NCBI GenBank assembly: GCA_045533055.1 | Contig: JAZSHD010000257.1 | Span: 1 to 13,667, forward strand | Reading direction: 5' to 3' | Length of the DNA stretch: 13,667 bases | Source of the DNA: SIG78 sp045533055 | Lineage (GTDB): Bacteria > Verrucomicrobiota > Lentisphaeria > Victivallales > Victivallaceae | Shown here: one piece after another, positions 7,285 to 13,667 of the stretch | Layout: each line of letters begins with the position of its first letter | Numbering within the stretch: the first letter of the stretch is position 1 | Translations under genes and position numbers: made by a program | The notes under the pieces: model-generated | The model's database searches: none | The model's input: only the letters and a program-made list of their open reading frames with translations | Told to the model about the DNA's origin: nothing

Positions 7285-7851
7285 TCAGACGGTCAACAGT
7301 TCTTTTTCTTTATCGGCAACGACTTTGTCGATGTCGGCAATGTGCTTATCAGTAGCTTTCTGGATGTCGTCCAGCAGCTTCTTGAGTTCGTCTTCGGTCA
7401 AATCACCTTCTTTCTGATACTTTTTAGCAGCTTCGTTGCCGTCGCGGCGGGCGTTACGCACGGCGACTTTGGCTTCTTCGCTGCGGGCCTTGACCTGTTT
7501 GACCAGAGTCTTGCGGCGGTCTTCGGAAAGTTCAGGTATGGGCAGACGGATCAAACGGCCGTCGCTGTTGGGCATGATCCCCAGATTGGACGCCTTGATC
7601 GCCTTTTCGATGGCCTGCACAGCGGAGGCATCCCAGGGCTGGATGGTCAGCAGACGGGGTTCGGGGGCGTTGATCTGTGCCATATCCCGCAAACGGGTCT
7701 GGGCACCGTAATACTCGATCATCATATTTTCCACCAGCGAGGGGGAGGCTTTGCCGGTGCGGATTGCACCAAGGTCGTTACGCATGGAAGTTTCGGACTT
7801 TTCCATCTTTTCTTCAAGATCCATCAATACCATATCGGCTACTTCTGACAT
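7285..7851 (-). CDS. frr: Ribosome recycling factor
   Basis: The 188-residue product matches ribosome recycling factor from end to end. Visible landmarks are the N-terminal helix ending in LGAIRTGKASPSLVENMMIEYYG, the PEPRLLTIQPWD strand region, the SDGRLIRLPIPELSEDRRKTLVKQ segment and the conserved Arg-rich helix RNARRDGN, then a long C-terminal helix. The protein separates ribosomal subunits after termination together with EF-G. Length is the usual 185 or so. GGAG precedes the ATG at 7849-7851 on the minus strand. In many bacteria frr follows pyrH; here it opens a transcript leading into a membrane glycosyltransferase and a division protein. Identification is secure. Confidence 0.97.
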   Translation of the reverse strand: MSEVADMVLMDLEEKMEKSETSMRNDLGAIRTGKASPSLVENMMIEYYGAQTRLRDMAQINAPEPRLLTIQPWDASAVQAIEKAIKASNLGIMPNSDGRLIRLPIPELSEDRRKTLVKQVKARSEEAKVAVRNARRDGNEAAKKYQKEGDLTEDELKKLLDDIQKATDKHIADIDKVVADKEKELLTV

Positions 7852-7872
7852 GATTTTTCTCCATTTTTAGGG

Positions 7873-7901
7873 TTTAAAACACAAAAAATCGTTGTTATAA
7901 T
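7873..7901 (+). promoter_or_regulatory. Candidate promoter for yebC
   Basis: TTTAAA (7873-7878) and a consensus TATAAT (7896-7901) are 17 bases apart. The start would fall near 7908, inside the inverted-repeat cluster that follows. A weaker second candidate, TTGAAA (7955-7960) and TATTTT (7978-7983), also has 17-base spacing and would give a shorter leader. Confidence 0.45.
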
Positions 7902-7932
7902 GCAAAATGTAACCGCATTTTGCACAAAATGC
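7901..7932. promoter_or_regulatory. Overlapping inverted repeats between frr and yebC
   Basis: TGCAAAATG (7901-7909) is complementary to CATTTTGCA (7916-7924), and GCATTTTG (7915-7922) is complementary to CAAAATGC (7925-7932). The middle arm can therefore pair with either neighbour. The cluster begins at the last base of the candidate yebC -10 box and overlaps a weak minus-strand promoter candidate for frr (TTGCAT at 7934-7929, TACATT at 7911-7906). It could be an operator or a pair of alternative leader hairpins. Confidence 0.5.
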
Positions 7933-8036
7933 AAGTAAGTTGTGCCCTTTGGGCTTGAAAAATTTCACTTTTGGCGTTATTTTATATAGTGACACTGTAT
8001 TTTTAAAACCAAAACTACAAACAAAAGAGGTTTTTT

Positions 8037-8789
8037 ATGTCCGGACACAGTAAATGGGCAAACATCAAACACAAGAAAGATGCCGCCGATAAAGCCAGAG
8101 GCCGTATCTTCTCCCGACTCGGTAAAGAAATCATGGTAGCCGCCAAGATGGGCGGCGGCGACGTGGATACCAACCCCCGTCTGCGTTCCGGCATTGCCGC
8201 AGCCAAAGCTGCCAACATGCCGAATGCCAACATCGACCGCGCCATCAAAAAAGGTTTGGGCGAACTTGGCGATGTGACTTTTGAAGAAATCCAGTACGAA
8301 GGCTATGCCGCCGGCGGTGTGGCACTTTTGATCGACTGCCTGACCGATAACCGCAACCGTTCCGCCAGCGAATAGAGAACCACCCTCGACCGCAACAACG
8401 GCAACCTGGCAAGCAGCGGTTCAGTTGCATACATGTTCAAGCGTCAGAGCCACTTTGTCATCGAAGGCGAAAATGCCGACGAAGATAAACTTATGGATAC
8501 CGTGCTGGATGCCGGTGCAGAAGATTTGATCGTGGAAGACGGCGTAGCCGAAATCTGGGGCGAACCCGCCGCATTTGAAGCCATTGCCAACGCTCTGGAA
8601 GCAGCCGGTATCACCGCCAGCGAAGCTGCAGTGACCCGCCGTCCGGACAATACCGTAAGCATCACCGATGTACACACTGCCGAACAGATCCTCAAACTTA
8701 TCGACAAACTCGAAGATCTGGACGACGTGCAGGAAGTTACCGGCAACTTTGAAATCGACGATTCCATCGCCGATCAGGTCAATGTCTGA
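8037..8789 (+). pseudogene. yebC: YebC/PmpR/TACO1-family protein gene with one in-frame TAG
   Basis: The frame starts at ATG 8037 after AAGAGG (8025-8030) with MSGHSKWANIKHKK, the family's hallmark N-terminus. It continues through LGGG-like KMGGGDVDTNPRL and YEGYAAGGVALLIDCLTDNRNRSASE. TAG follows at 8373-8375 (codon 113). The same frame then runs on without another stop for 137 codons (RTTLDRNNGNLASSGSVAYMF onward) to TGA at 8787-8789. Both halves are well conserved and the total of 250 positions is the normal family length, so only this codon breaks the gene. Homologues have Val or Ile there (SEVR-type motif). The downstream ATG at 8433 has no good ribosome binding site. YebC proteins are described as DNA-binding regulators and, more recently, as ribosome-associated factors. 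The options are sequence error, recent nonsense mutation or readthrough. Confidence 0.88.
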
Positions 8790-8847
8790 TAAACCTTATA
8801 TTATATAATAAACCAAACACGTTCAACAAAAAAAGGAGATAGGAACG

Positions 8848-10122
8848 ATGTCTGCAATCTATGATATCCACGCCCGCGAAATCCTCGATTCCCGCGGCAA
8901 CCCCACCCTCGAAGTCGAAGTAACTCTCGAAAGCGGCATCAAAGGCCGTGCAGCAGTCCCCTCCGGTGCCTCCACCGGTGAAAACGAAGCTCTTGAACTG
9001 CGTGATGGCGATAAGGGCCGTTATCTGGGCAAAGGCGTTATGACCGCTGTCAACAATGTCAACGAAAAGATCTTCCCCGAACTGGAAGGTATGGATGTAA
9101 TGGATCAGGTCGAAATCGACAGAACCATGATCGAACTCGACGGCACCAAAACCAAGAGCAATCTGGGTGCCAACGCTCTGTTGGGTGTTTCTCTGGCCTG
9201 TGCCCACGCAGCTGCCAACTACCTGGATCTGCCCTTGTTCCGCTACATCGGCGGCTGCAACGGCAAAGTTCTGCCGGTTCCGATGATGAACATCATCAAC
9301 GGCGGTTCCCACTCCGACGCTCCCATCAGCTTCCAGGAATTCATGATCCGTCCCGTAGGCGCCTGCTGCTTCCGCGAAGGTCTGCGTATGGGTGCTGAAG
9401 TTTTCCACGCTCTCAAGAAGATCATCAAGAACAAGGGTCTTTCCACTGCAGTCGGTGACGAAGGCGGTTTTGCTCCCAACTTTGCCGGCGGTATCGAAGA
9501 AGCTCTCGCCAGCATCATCGACGCCATCAAGGCTGCCGGTTATGAACCCGGCAAAGATGTCATGATCGGTTTGGACTGTGCCTCCAGCGAATTCTACGCC
9601 GACGGTGTCTACGATTACACCAAGTTCGAAGGTGCCAACGCTGCCAAGCGTAACGCCGCCGAACAGGTTGAATACCTCGCTGAACTGGTCAGCAAATACC
9701 CCATCGACAGCATCGAAGACGGTATGGCCGAATCCGACTGGGAAGGCTGGAAGCTTTTGACCGACAAGATCGGCGACAAGTGCCAGCTGGTTGGTGACGA
9801 CCTGTTCGTGACCAATGTTGAATACCTCAGCAAGGGTATTGAAATGGGTGCCGGTAACAGCATCCTGATCAAGGTCAACCAGATCGGTACCTTGACCGAA
9901 ACTCTGGACGCCATCGAAATGGCTCACAAGGCCGGTTACACCGCCGTGGTCAGCCATCGTTCCGGCGAAACCGAAGATACCACCATTGCTGACATCGCCG
10001 TTGCCACCAACGCCGGTCAGATCAAGACTGGTTCTTTGAGCCGTACCGACCGTATTGCCAAGTACAACCAGCTGCTCCGCATCGAAGAAATGCTCGGCAG
10101 CGTTGCCCGCTACGGCAAATAA
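8848..10122 (+). CDS. eno: Enolase (phosphopyruvate hydratase)
   Basis: The 424-residue product is a complete enolase, converting 2-phosphoglycerate to phosphoenolpyruvate in glycolysis. The N-terminus AREILDSRGNPTLEVEV and loop SGASTG are standard. Catalytic and metal residues are in place: Glu205 in VGDEGG, Asp243 in GLDCASSEFY, Glu290 in IEDGM, Asp317 in VGDDLF, Lys342 in ILIKVNQIGTLTET, and SHRSGETED (369-377). The active-site loop reads GGSHSDAPISFQEFM, a variant seen in some enolase lineages, instead of the HADN form. AAGGAG (8833-8838) precedes the ATG by 9 bases. A TATAAT (8804-8809) in the 58-base gap after yebC may be a promoter, but I see no convincing -35. A strong terminator follows. 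Codon choice is clean and C-rich, as expected for a highly expressed gene. Confidence 0.98.
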   Translation: MSAIYDIHAREILDSRGNPTLEVEVTLESGIKGRAAVPSGASTGENEALELRDGDKGRYLGKGVMTAVNNVNEKIFPELEGMDVMDQVEIDRTMIELDGTKTKSNLGANALLGVSLACAHAAANYLDLPLFRYIGGCNGKVLPVPMMNIINGGSHSDAPISFQEFMIRPVGACCFREGLRMGAEVFHALKKIIKNKGLSTAVGDEGGFAPNFAGGIEEALASIIDAIKAAGYEPGKDVMIGLDCASSEFYADGVYDYTKFEGANAAKRNAAEQVEYLAELVSKYPIDSIEDGMAESDWEGWKLLTDKIGDKCQLVGDDLFVTNVEYLSKGIEMGAGNSILIKVNQIGTLTETLDAIEMAHKAGYTAVVSHRSGETEDTTIADIAVATNAGQIKTGSLSRTDRIAKYNQLLRIEEMLGSVARYGK

Positions 10123-10150
10123 TCAGCCGAAAAAGCTCGATTAAAAATAG

Positions 10151-10184
10151 AAAAATCCGCTGAAAAATCCAGCGGATTTTTTTT
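10151..10184 (+). terminator. Intrinsic terminator of eno
   Basis: A 12-bp perfect stem pairs 10151-10162 (ending TCCGCTG) with 10170-10181 (beginning CAGCGGA), with a 7-base loop and an uninterrupted T-run to 10184. It lies 29 bases after the enolase stop. Confidence 0.93.
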
Positions 10185-10332
10185 GTGTAAGAGTGAAAGA
10201 TAAAATAGCACTTGTGCATACGCTCTCTGCAATAAACGAAAATGCTGTACACACGGAGTATTTGTGAAGTATTAGTGCTTGGGGATTTTACAGCCGGCAG
10301 CTGCCTCCGCCTTCGTTGACTACGGCGGAAGT

Positions 10333-10476
10333 ATTGGGAGAAATAGCTAATTGGTGCTGCCAAATAGCAAGCAAAATCTTACGCTACCACGCTATACCGT
10401 CGCATACCGGGGGCGGTAAGAAAATTTCCAAATTCTCCCAAATCTTCCCAAGCCTTCTCAAAATATCCCCATCTAT
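10333..10476 (+). repeat. Dispersed structured element, copy B
   Basis: This is the second copy of the element at 4791-4947, in the same orientation. Outer stem: TTGGGAGAA (10334-10342) with TTCTCCCAA (10433-10441), nine perfect pairs. Hairpin 1: GCTAATTGG (10346-10354) with CCAAATAGC (10360-10368), one A-A mismatch, loop TGCTG. Hairpin 2: TACCGTC (10395-10401) with GGCGGTA (10412-10418), one T-G pair, enclosing CATACCGG as in copy A. Only one left-hand unit precedes it instead of ten. It lies between the convergent eno and purH genes. The preceding stretch (10185-10332) holds no gene that I can support, only a small TCCGCC/GGCGGA hairpin near 10303-10328. Confidence 0.8.
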
Positions 10477-10495
10477 CAAGTAGCCAGCCAAAAGT

Positions 10496-10540
10496 AAAAA
10501 AATACCGCCGGCAGCTCAAACTTCCGGCGGTATTTTTTTT
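10496..10540. terminator. Bidirectional intrinsic terminator, mainly for purH
   Basis: AATACCGCCGG (10501-10511) is complementary to CCGGCGGTATT (10524-10534), with A/T pairs extending the stem on the outside and a 12-base loop. Both strands have a T-run after the stem, so it can stop purH transcription coming leftward and any transcription coming rightward past copy B. Confidence 0.88.
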
Positions 10541-10554
10541 GTTTTTGTTCTGAA

Positions 10555-11679
10555 TCAATGGTGCGAGAAAATGCGTTCCGGAGCGTGGTAGAGTGCTACG
10601 CCCAGTTCGTTGGCACGCTTGATCACATCGGCATCTTTCAAACTCCCTGCCGGAGCGATGATGGCGGTGATACCGGCGGCGGCAGCCACTTCCACGCCGT
10701 CAGCGAAGGGGAAGAAGCCGTCGCTTGCCATAACTGCACCTTTCAGCGTACCGGTGCCGCTGTACTTCTGGCTGAACTTGGCAACCGCCTGTTCGATGGC
10801 TCCCACCCGATCCTGCTCGCCGGTTCCCACGGAGAGGGTCTGACCATTCTGGGCAATGACCACACCGTTGGAGCGGACATTCAAGTTCACATACCAGGCA
10901 AAGAGCAAGTCATCCAGCTGCTGGGCAGTGGCTGCACAGGTGGATTTCTGGTGGCCGCAAGCCTTGTTTTCGGCTTCGGCGACCTTCATATCATCCACGC
11001 TCTTAAGGGCGGTCAGCAGGGGATCGGCGATCACCAGCGAGCCGTCGGCAAGGACTTTGATGGTCTGGGCGGCCCGCTCATCGCCCACATAGCGGGGCAG
11101 ATCAGCGGGGTTGCCGCATTTGATGATCCGCACATGCTTGTTGAGCTTGTAGGTTTCGCCATCGTTGAAAATATCCAGCACGCCGTCGGCAAAAGCGGGG
11201 GCAACCACACATTCCACAAAGCTGCTCATGATCTCTTTAGCAGTTTCGCAATCCACTTCGGTATTGAAAGCGATCACACTGCCGAAAGCGGCACGGGCAT
11301 CGGCATCCCGACCCTTGAGGTAGACATCTTTCAAAGTATCACCGGCAACTGCCACGGCGGCACCGGAGGGGTTCACATGCTTCATGACCGCACAGGCGGG
11401 GCGGTCAAAGAATTTTACGATATTAAGAGCGTAAGAAATATCTTCCAAATTGGTCTGGGAAAGACCGCTCTTGCCGTTTTTAAGTATTTCCATGCCGCCG
11501 ATGACCCCGGCAGCGTCCACCGGGCGATAGTATGCGGCGGTCTGGTGGGGGTTGGTGCCGTAACGCAAGTCGGTAACTTTTTCGTAGTTGCGGCCGTTGA
11601 TGACGATACCTTCAGCAAAGTTGCCGAGATTTTGCGAGAGGTAGCTGGAACGACCCAGCTCTTTTTTGACTTCTGCCAT
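10555..11679 (-). CDS. purH: Stand-alone AICAR transformylase (PurH C-terminal activity only)
   Basis: The ATG at 11677-11679, after AAGGAG, gives 374 residues beginning MAEVKKELGRSS. The sequence is the AICAR formyltransferase module: LRYGTNPHQTAAYY (38-51), KHVNPSG with the catalytic pair Lys100-His101, RDADARAAFGSVIAFN, and ASDGFFPFADG (318-328) near the C-terminus. It transfers a formyl group from 10-formyl-THF to AICAR to give FAICAR in purine synthesis. Usual bacterial PurH is bifunctional, about 510-530 residues, with an N-terminal MGS-like IMP cyclohydrolase domain. That domain is absent here: the upstream sequence to 11745 is non-homologous leader. Stand-alone versions are known in some anaerobes, so this is probably native, and cyclohydrolase must be encoded elsewhere. 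The symbol is used loosely. The gene is monocistronic. Confidence 0.88.
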   Translation of the reverse strand: MAEVKKELGRSSYLSQNLGNFAEGIVINGRNYEKVTDLRYGTNPHQTAAYYRPVDAAGVIGGMEILKNGKSGLSQTNLEDISYALNIVKFFDRPACAVMKHVNPSGAAVAVAGDTLKDVYLKGRDADARAAFGSVIAFNTEVDCETAKEIMSSFVECVVAPAFADGVLDIFNDGETYKLNKHVRIIKCGNPADLPRYVGDERAAQTIKVLADGSLVIADPLLTALKSVDDMKVAEAENKACGHQKSTCAATAQQLDDLLFAWYVNLNVRSNGVVIAQNGQTLSVGTGEQDRVGAIEQAVAKFSQKYSGTGTLKGAVMASDGFFPFADGVEVAAAAGITAIIAPAGSLKDADVIKRANELGVALYHAPERIFSHH

Positions 11680-11726
11680 GATTTTCTCCTTGGATAAATA
11701 AAAATTCAAGATAAAGTTTGTTAAAT

Positions 11727-11755
11727 AATATACAGGAGTTTGCACATTTTGGCAA
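11727..11755 (-). promoter_or_regulatory. Candidate promoter of purH
   Basis: Reading the minus strand, TTGCCA (11755-11750) and TATATT (11732-11727) are 17 bases apart. Transcription would begin near 11720, about 40 bases before the purH start codon. It overlaps the divergent tmk promoter. Confidence 0.6.
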
Positions 11756-11768
11756 ATGAATGTATAGT
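11740..11768 (+). promoter_or_regulatory. Candidate promoter of tmk-holB
   Basis: TTGCAC (11740-11745) and TATAGT (11763-11768) are 17 bases apart. The start would be near 11775, leaving a leader of about 37 bases. Each promoter's -35 box lies in the other's spacer. Confidence 0.6.
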
Positions 11769-11811
11769 CTATTCATGCAAATTTTTATTTAATTTATGTG
11801 TGGAGCTGAAA

Positions 11812-12456
11812 ATGGAGCGTAAAGCACTTTTTATAACTTTTGAGGGCCCGGAAGGGGCTGGCAAAAGTACCCAGATCAAACTGTTGAAGGAGTATCTGGA
11901 AAGTTTGGGCAAAACTGTTTTGATCACCCGGGAACCCGGCGGCACTCCGCTGGCGGAAGATTTCCGCAATATCGTCAAACATTATCAGGGCGAAGAGCCG
12001 CTCTATCCGGCAACCGAGCTTCTGCTGTTTGAAGCCGCCCGTGCCCAGCACACCCGCTATGTGATAGCCCCGGCACTGGCTGCCGGAACTATTGTTTTGT
12101 GCGACCGCTTTGCCGATTCCACCGAGGCTTATCAAGGGGCGGGCAGATCGCTGGATATGGATTTTTTGCAGAAGCTTAACAACTTTGCCATGGCGGAGTG
12201 CAAGCCCGATCTGACATTGCTGTTTGATTTGCCTGTGGAAGTTGGTATGGAGCGTGCCCGGGCGAGAGCGGCACATATCGTTGACCACAACGATCGGCTG
12301 GAAGCTGAAAAAATCGACTTCCACTACCGGGTGCGGGACTCATTTCTGGCGATCGCCAAACGGGAACCCAAGCGGGTCAAGGTATTGGATGCCACAATGA
12401 GTATCGAAGAACTTTTTGCCGCAGTAAAGGTATTGGTGGACAATGCTTTATCGTGA
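11812..12456 (+). CDS. tmk: Thymidylate kinase
   Basis: The 214-residue product phosphorylates dTMP to dTDP. Visible motifs are the P-loop GPEGAGKST (12-20), the TREPGGTP segment (39-46), the DRF motif at Asp98-Arg99-Phe100 in LCDRFADSTEAYQGAGR, and an Arg-containing LID region (about 148-163). Length is normal. GGAG at 11802-11805 precedes the ATG at 11812 by 6 bases; the in-frame extension to 11740 runs through the promoter and is rejected. Its 3' end overlaps holB by 14 bases, a pairing seen in many bacteria, so the two are co-transcribed and probably translationally coupled. Confidence 0.96.
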   Translation: MERKALFITFEGPEGAGKSTQIKLLKEYLESLGKTVLITREPGGTPLAEDFRNIVKHYQGEEPLYPATELLLFEAARAQHTRYVIAPALAAGTIVLCDRFADSTEAYQGAGRSLDMDFLQKLNNFAMAECKPDLTLLFDLPVEVGMERARARAAHIVDHNDRLEAEKIDFHYRVRDSFLAIAKREPKRVKVLDATMSIEELFAAVKVLVDNALS

Positions 12457-13501
12457 TTTTGAAATCAAATTCCCCAATTTGGCTGCCGGACTTTTGAACG
12501 CCGCCAAAAACAAAAAACTGGGCGGAGCCTATCTTCTGTACGGCGACGATCCGGCGTGGCGGGAAGCCGGAGCCATGTACCTTGCAGCAATGACCGTCTG
12601 CCAAAATCCCATGTTTGGCGGCGAACCCTGCGGCGAGTGCCGCAACTGCCGCCAGATCGCCGAACACACTTATCCGGAAATGTTTGAGCTTTCGCCCTCG
12701 GGCAAAGCCGGATACATCCGCATCGGCGACGAAAACGCCCCCGAACCCAACACTTTAAGGTGGTTTGTTCAGCAATTCGAGCTTGCCAGCAGCAATCTTG
12801 ACGGCAGAAAAATCGGCGTGATCCATAATTGCGATGCCATGAACAGCGAAGCTCAAAACGCTTTCTTGAAAACGCTGGAAGAACCCGATCCCGGAGTTAT
12901 TTTCATTCTGCTGACCGGCAACCCCTCGGCACTGCTTGCCACCACCCGGTCACGGTGTCAGCTGCTGCCGCTTTTGACCAACAGTATGCAGTACGATTTT
13001 TCGGGTGCCGAAGAGCTTTGCACATTGCTGGGCGAACTTATTTTCAATTCCGCCGGGAACATTGTCAAAGCCTCAAATCTGGCTGACGAAATGCTGGAGC
13101 TGACCGAAAAATTATCTGAAGAAAGCGGCAGAAAAGCCGATGCCAGCTGGGAAACACGCCTGGAACAAGCCGCCAATGTGGAAGATAAAAGTTTGCTAAA
13201 ACGCATTACCGAACAGCGGGACAACGCCGCCGCAAGTTATTACCTGATGCTGCGGAAAGAGTTTTTGAGCTTGATCCACACCTACTGCGCCCAAGTGTGG
13301 CTCTGGAGCGAAACCGGCGACAAAAATTCCATAAGCAATCCGGAATTTTTCAAAAATACCGCTCTGCCGGAAACACCCGACCCCATAACCGCCAAACGGG
13401 CAATGACCGAAGCCGAAAAACTTTTATACAGATTACGCTTCCAAGTAGACGAAAAACTGGCAGTAAGATCATTCGCAGTAAACACCGCCTGCGGCGAGTA
13501 A
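12443..13501 (+). CDS. holB: DNA polymerase III delta-prime subunit (clamp loader)
   Basis: This 352-residue protein is the delta-prime clamp-loader subunit. A zinc-binding pattern Cys53, Cys63, Cys66 and Cys69 (CGECRNC) matches that of the clamp-loader family. The N-terminal YLLYGDD lacks a GKT P-loop, as expected for the ATPase-inactive delta-prime. HNCDAMNSEAQNAFLKTLEEPDPGVIFILLT (128-158) and the SRC motif (170-172, the arginine finger in TTRSRCQ) are conserved. The C-terminal third (after about 200) is divergent, with many charged residues, as is usual. The ATG at 12443 lies inside the end of tmk in another frame, with only a weak AAAGG/GGTGG upstream, so coupling to tmk translation is likely. 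The stop is TAA at 13499-13501. The alternative is a tau/gamma paralogue, which the missing P-loop argues against. Confidence 0.92.
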   Translation: MLYRDFEIKFPNLAAGLLNAAKNKKLGGAYLLYGDDPAWREAGAMYLAAMTVCQNPMFGGEPCGECRNCRQIAEHTYPEMFELSPSGKAGYIRIGDENAPEPNTLRWFVQQFELASSNLDGRKIGVIHNCDAMNSEAQNAFLKTLEEPDPGVIFILLTGNPSALLATTRSRCQLLPLLTNSMQYDFSGAEELCTLLGELIFNSAGNIVKASNLADEMLELTEKLSEESGRKADASWETRLEQAANVEDKSLLKRITEQRDNAAASYYLMLRKEFLSLIHTYCAQVWLWSETGDKNSISNPEFFKNTALPETPDPITAKRAMTEAEKLLYRLRFQVDEKLAVRSFAVNTACGE

Positions 13502-13519
13502 AGTGTGTGAATAAAATGG

Positions 13520-13582
13520 GTTGAGGACTTGAGGAGGGGAAAAAGACCTTTTGCGGGATCGGTTCTTTTCCTATGACTCAAC
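13520..13582. repeat. Nested inverted repeat after holB
   Basis: GTTGAG (13520-13525) pairs with CTCAAC (13577-13582). Inside, GGAAAAAGACC (about 13538-13548) can pair imperfectly with GGTTCTTTTCC (13561-13571). There is no clean T-run after it. It may act as a weak terminator for tmk-holB. Confidence 0.4.
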
Positions 13583-13611
13583 TTGTCGCGGCGTAGCCCG
13601 CAGGGCGAAGA

Positions 13612-13667
13612 CGGAACCCCATCACCCTTTTCCAAACCTTTTATTGGCATTTATCTATTTGTTACAC
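13612..13667. repeat. Edge repeat, right copy, truncated by the window end
   Basis: From about 13622 this matches the left edge of the window: TTTTCCAAACCTTTTA, then GGCATTTATCTATTTG (13646-13661), which differs from the left copy's stem arm at one base. The window ends in TTACAC, so if the hairpin is conserved the loop is TTACA and the final C starts the other arm, which lies outside. Copies are in direct orientation. Confidence 0.75.

Noticed and set aside
8037..8789. General reassignment of TAG to an amino acid
   Set aside because: Only one internal TAG occurs in roughly 4,000 codons of well-aligned genes; true reassignment should give more. A site-specific explanation or error is more economical.
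8433..8789. Independent gene for the YebC C-terminal half
   Set aside because: The ATG lies within a conserved family motif, without a ribosome binding site, and continues the upstream frame exactly.
8779..9957. 392-codon minus-strand frame opposite enolase
   Set aside because: Enolase is unmistakable on the plus strand; this frame results from its biased codon use.
10558..11697. 379-codon plus-strand frame opposite purH
   Set aside because: It is antisense to a gene with clear AICAR transformylase motifs and has no recognisable features.
10303..13612. Possible third repeat: the reverse complement of about 10303-10330 and 13588-13612 both resemble CGTAG...GGCG-AG
   Set aside because: The match is short, gapped and GC-rich, so two weak copies are not enough to call a family.

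Overview
The window reads as a chromosomal segment (or a whole short contig) of a strictly anaerobic, fermentative bacterium. Base composition is near 50% GC and genes have normal AAGGAG/GGAG ribosome binding sites. The gene content (a soluble bifurcating transhydrogenase, a DivIC/FtsB-like protein, a stand-alone AICAR transformylase) and the dispersed GGGAAG-type repeats remind me of gut Lentisphaerota (Victivallales). That placement is an impression, not a demonstration, because no rRNA or phylogenetic marker was compared.

Layout, left to right. 1-317: a perfect 16-bp hairpin belonging to a repeat also found at the right edge, then an AT-rich leader with a good promoter. 318-4560 (+): a three-gene operon that best matches the Stn family of electron-bifurcating transhydrogenases (NuoE-like, NuoF-like, and a NuoG/GltD fusion). 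4561-5057: about 500 bases without a gene, holding a terminator-like hairpin, a ten-unit 10-bp tandem array and copy A of a structured dispersed element. 5058-7851 (-): frr, then a GT-C/family-39-like membrane glycosyltransferase, then a small FtsB/DivIC protein. 7852-8036: a divergent regulatory region with overlapping inverted repeats. 8037-8789 (+): yebC interrupted by one in-frame TAG. 8848-10122 (+): enolase and its terminator. 10185-10495: copy B of the structured element. 10555-11679 (-): stand-alone AICAR transformylase. 11680-11811: overlapping divergent promoters. 11812-13501 (+): tmk and holB, overlapping by 14 bases. 13502-13667: hairpins and the start of a second copy of the edge repeat.

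Functionally, the stn genes would balance NADH, NADPH and reduced ferredoxin in the cytoplasm, which suits a fermenter running glycolysis through enolase. The rest is housekeeping: ribosome recycling, translation or regulation (YebC), purine and dTMP synthesis, the clamp loader and division.

The least explained material is non-coding. A roughly 145-157 bp element occurs twice, both times between convergent genes and in the same orientation. Each copy can fold into an outer stem plus two internal hairpins whose pairing survives sequence differences. One copy carries a ten-unit expansion of its arm motif and the other has a single unit. A second, unrelated hairpin repeat sits at both window edges. 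The internal amber codon in yebC is the other item that deserves checking.
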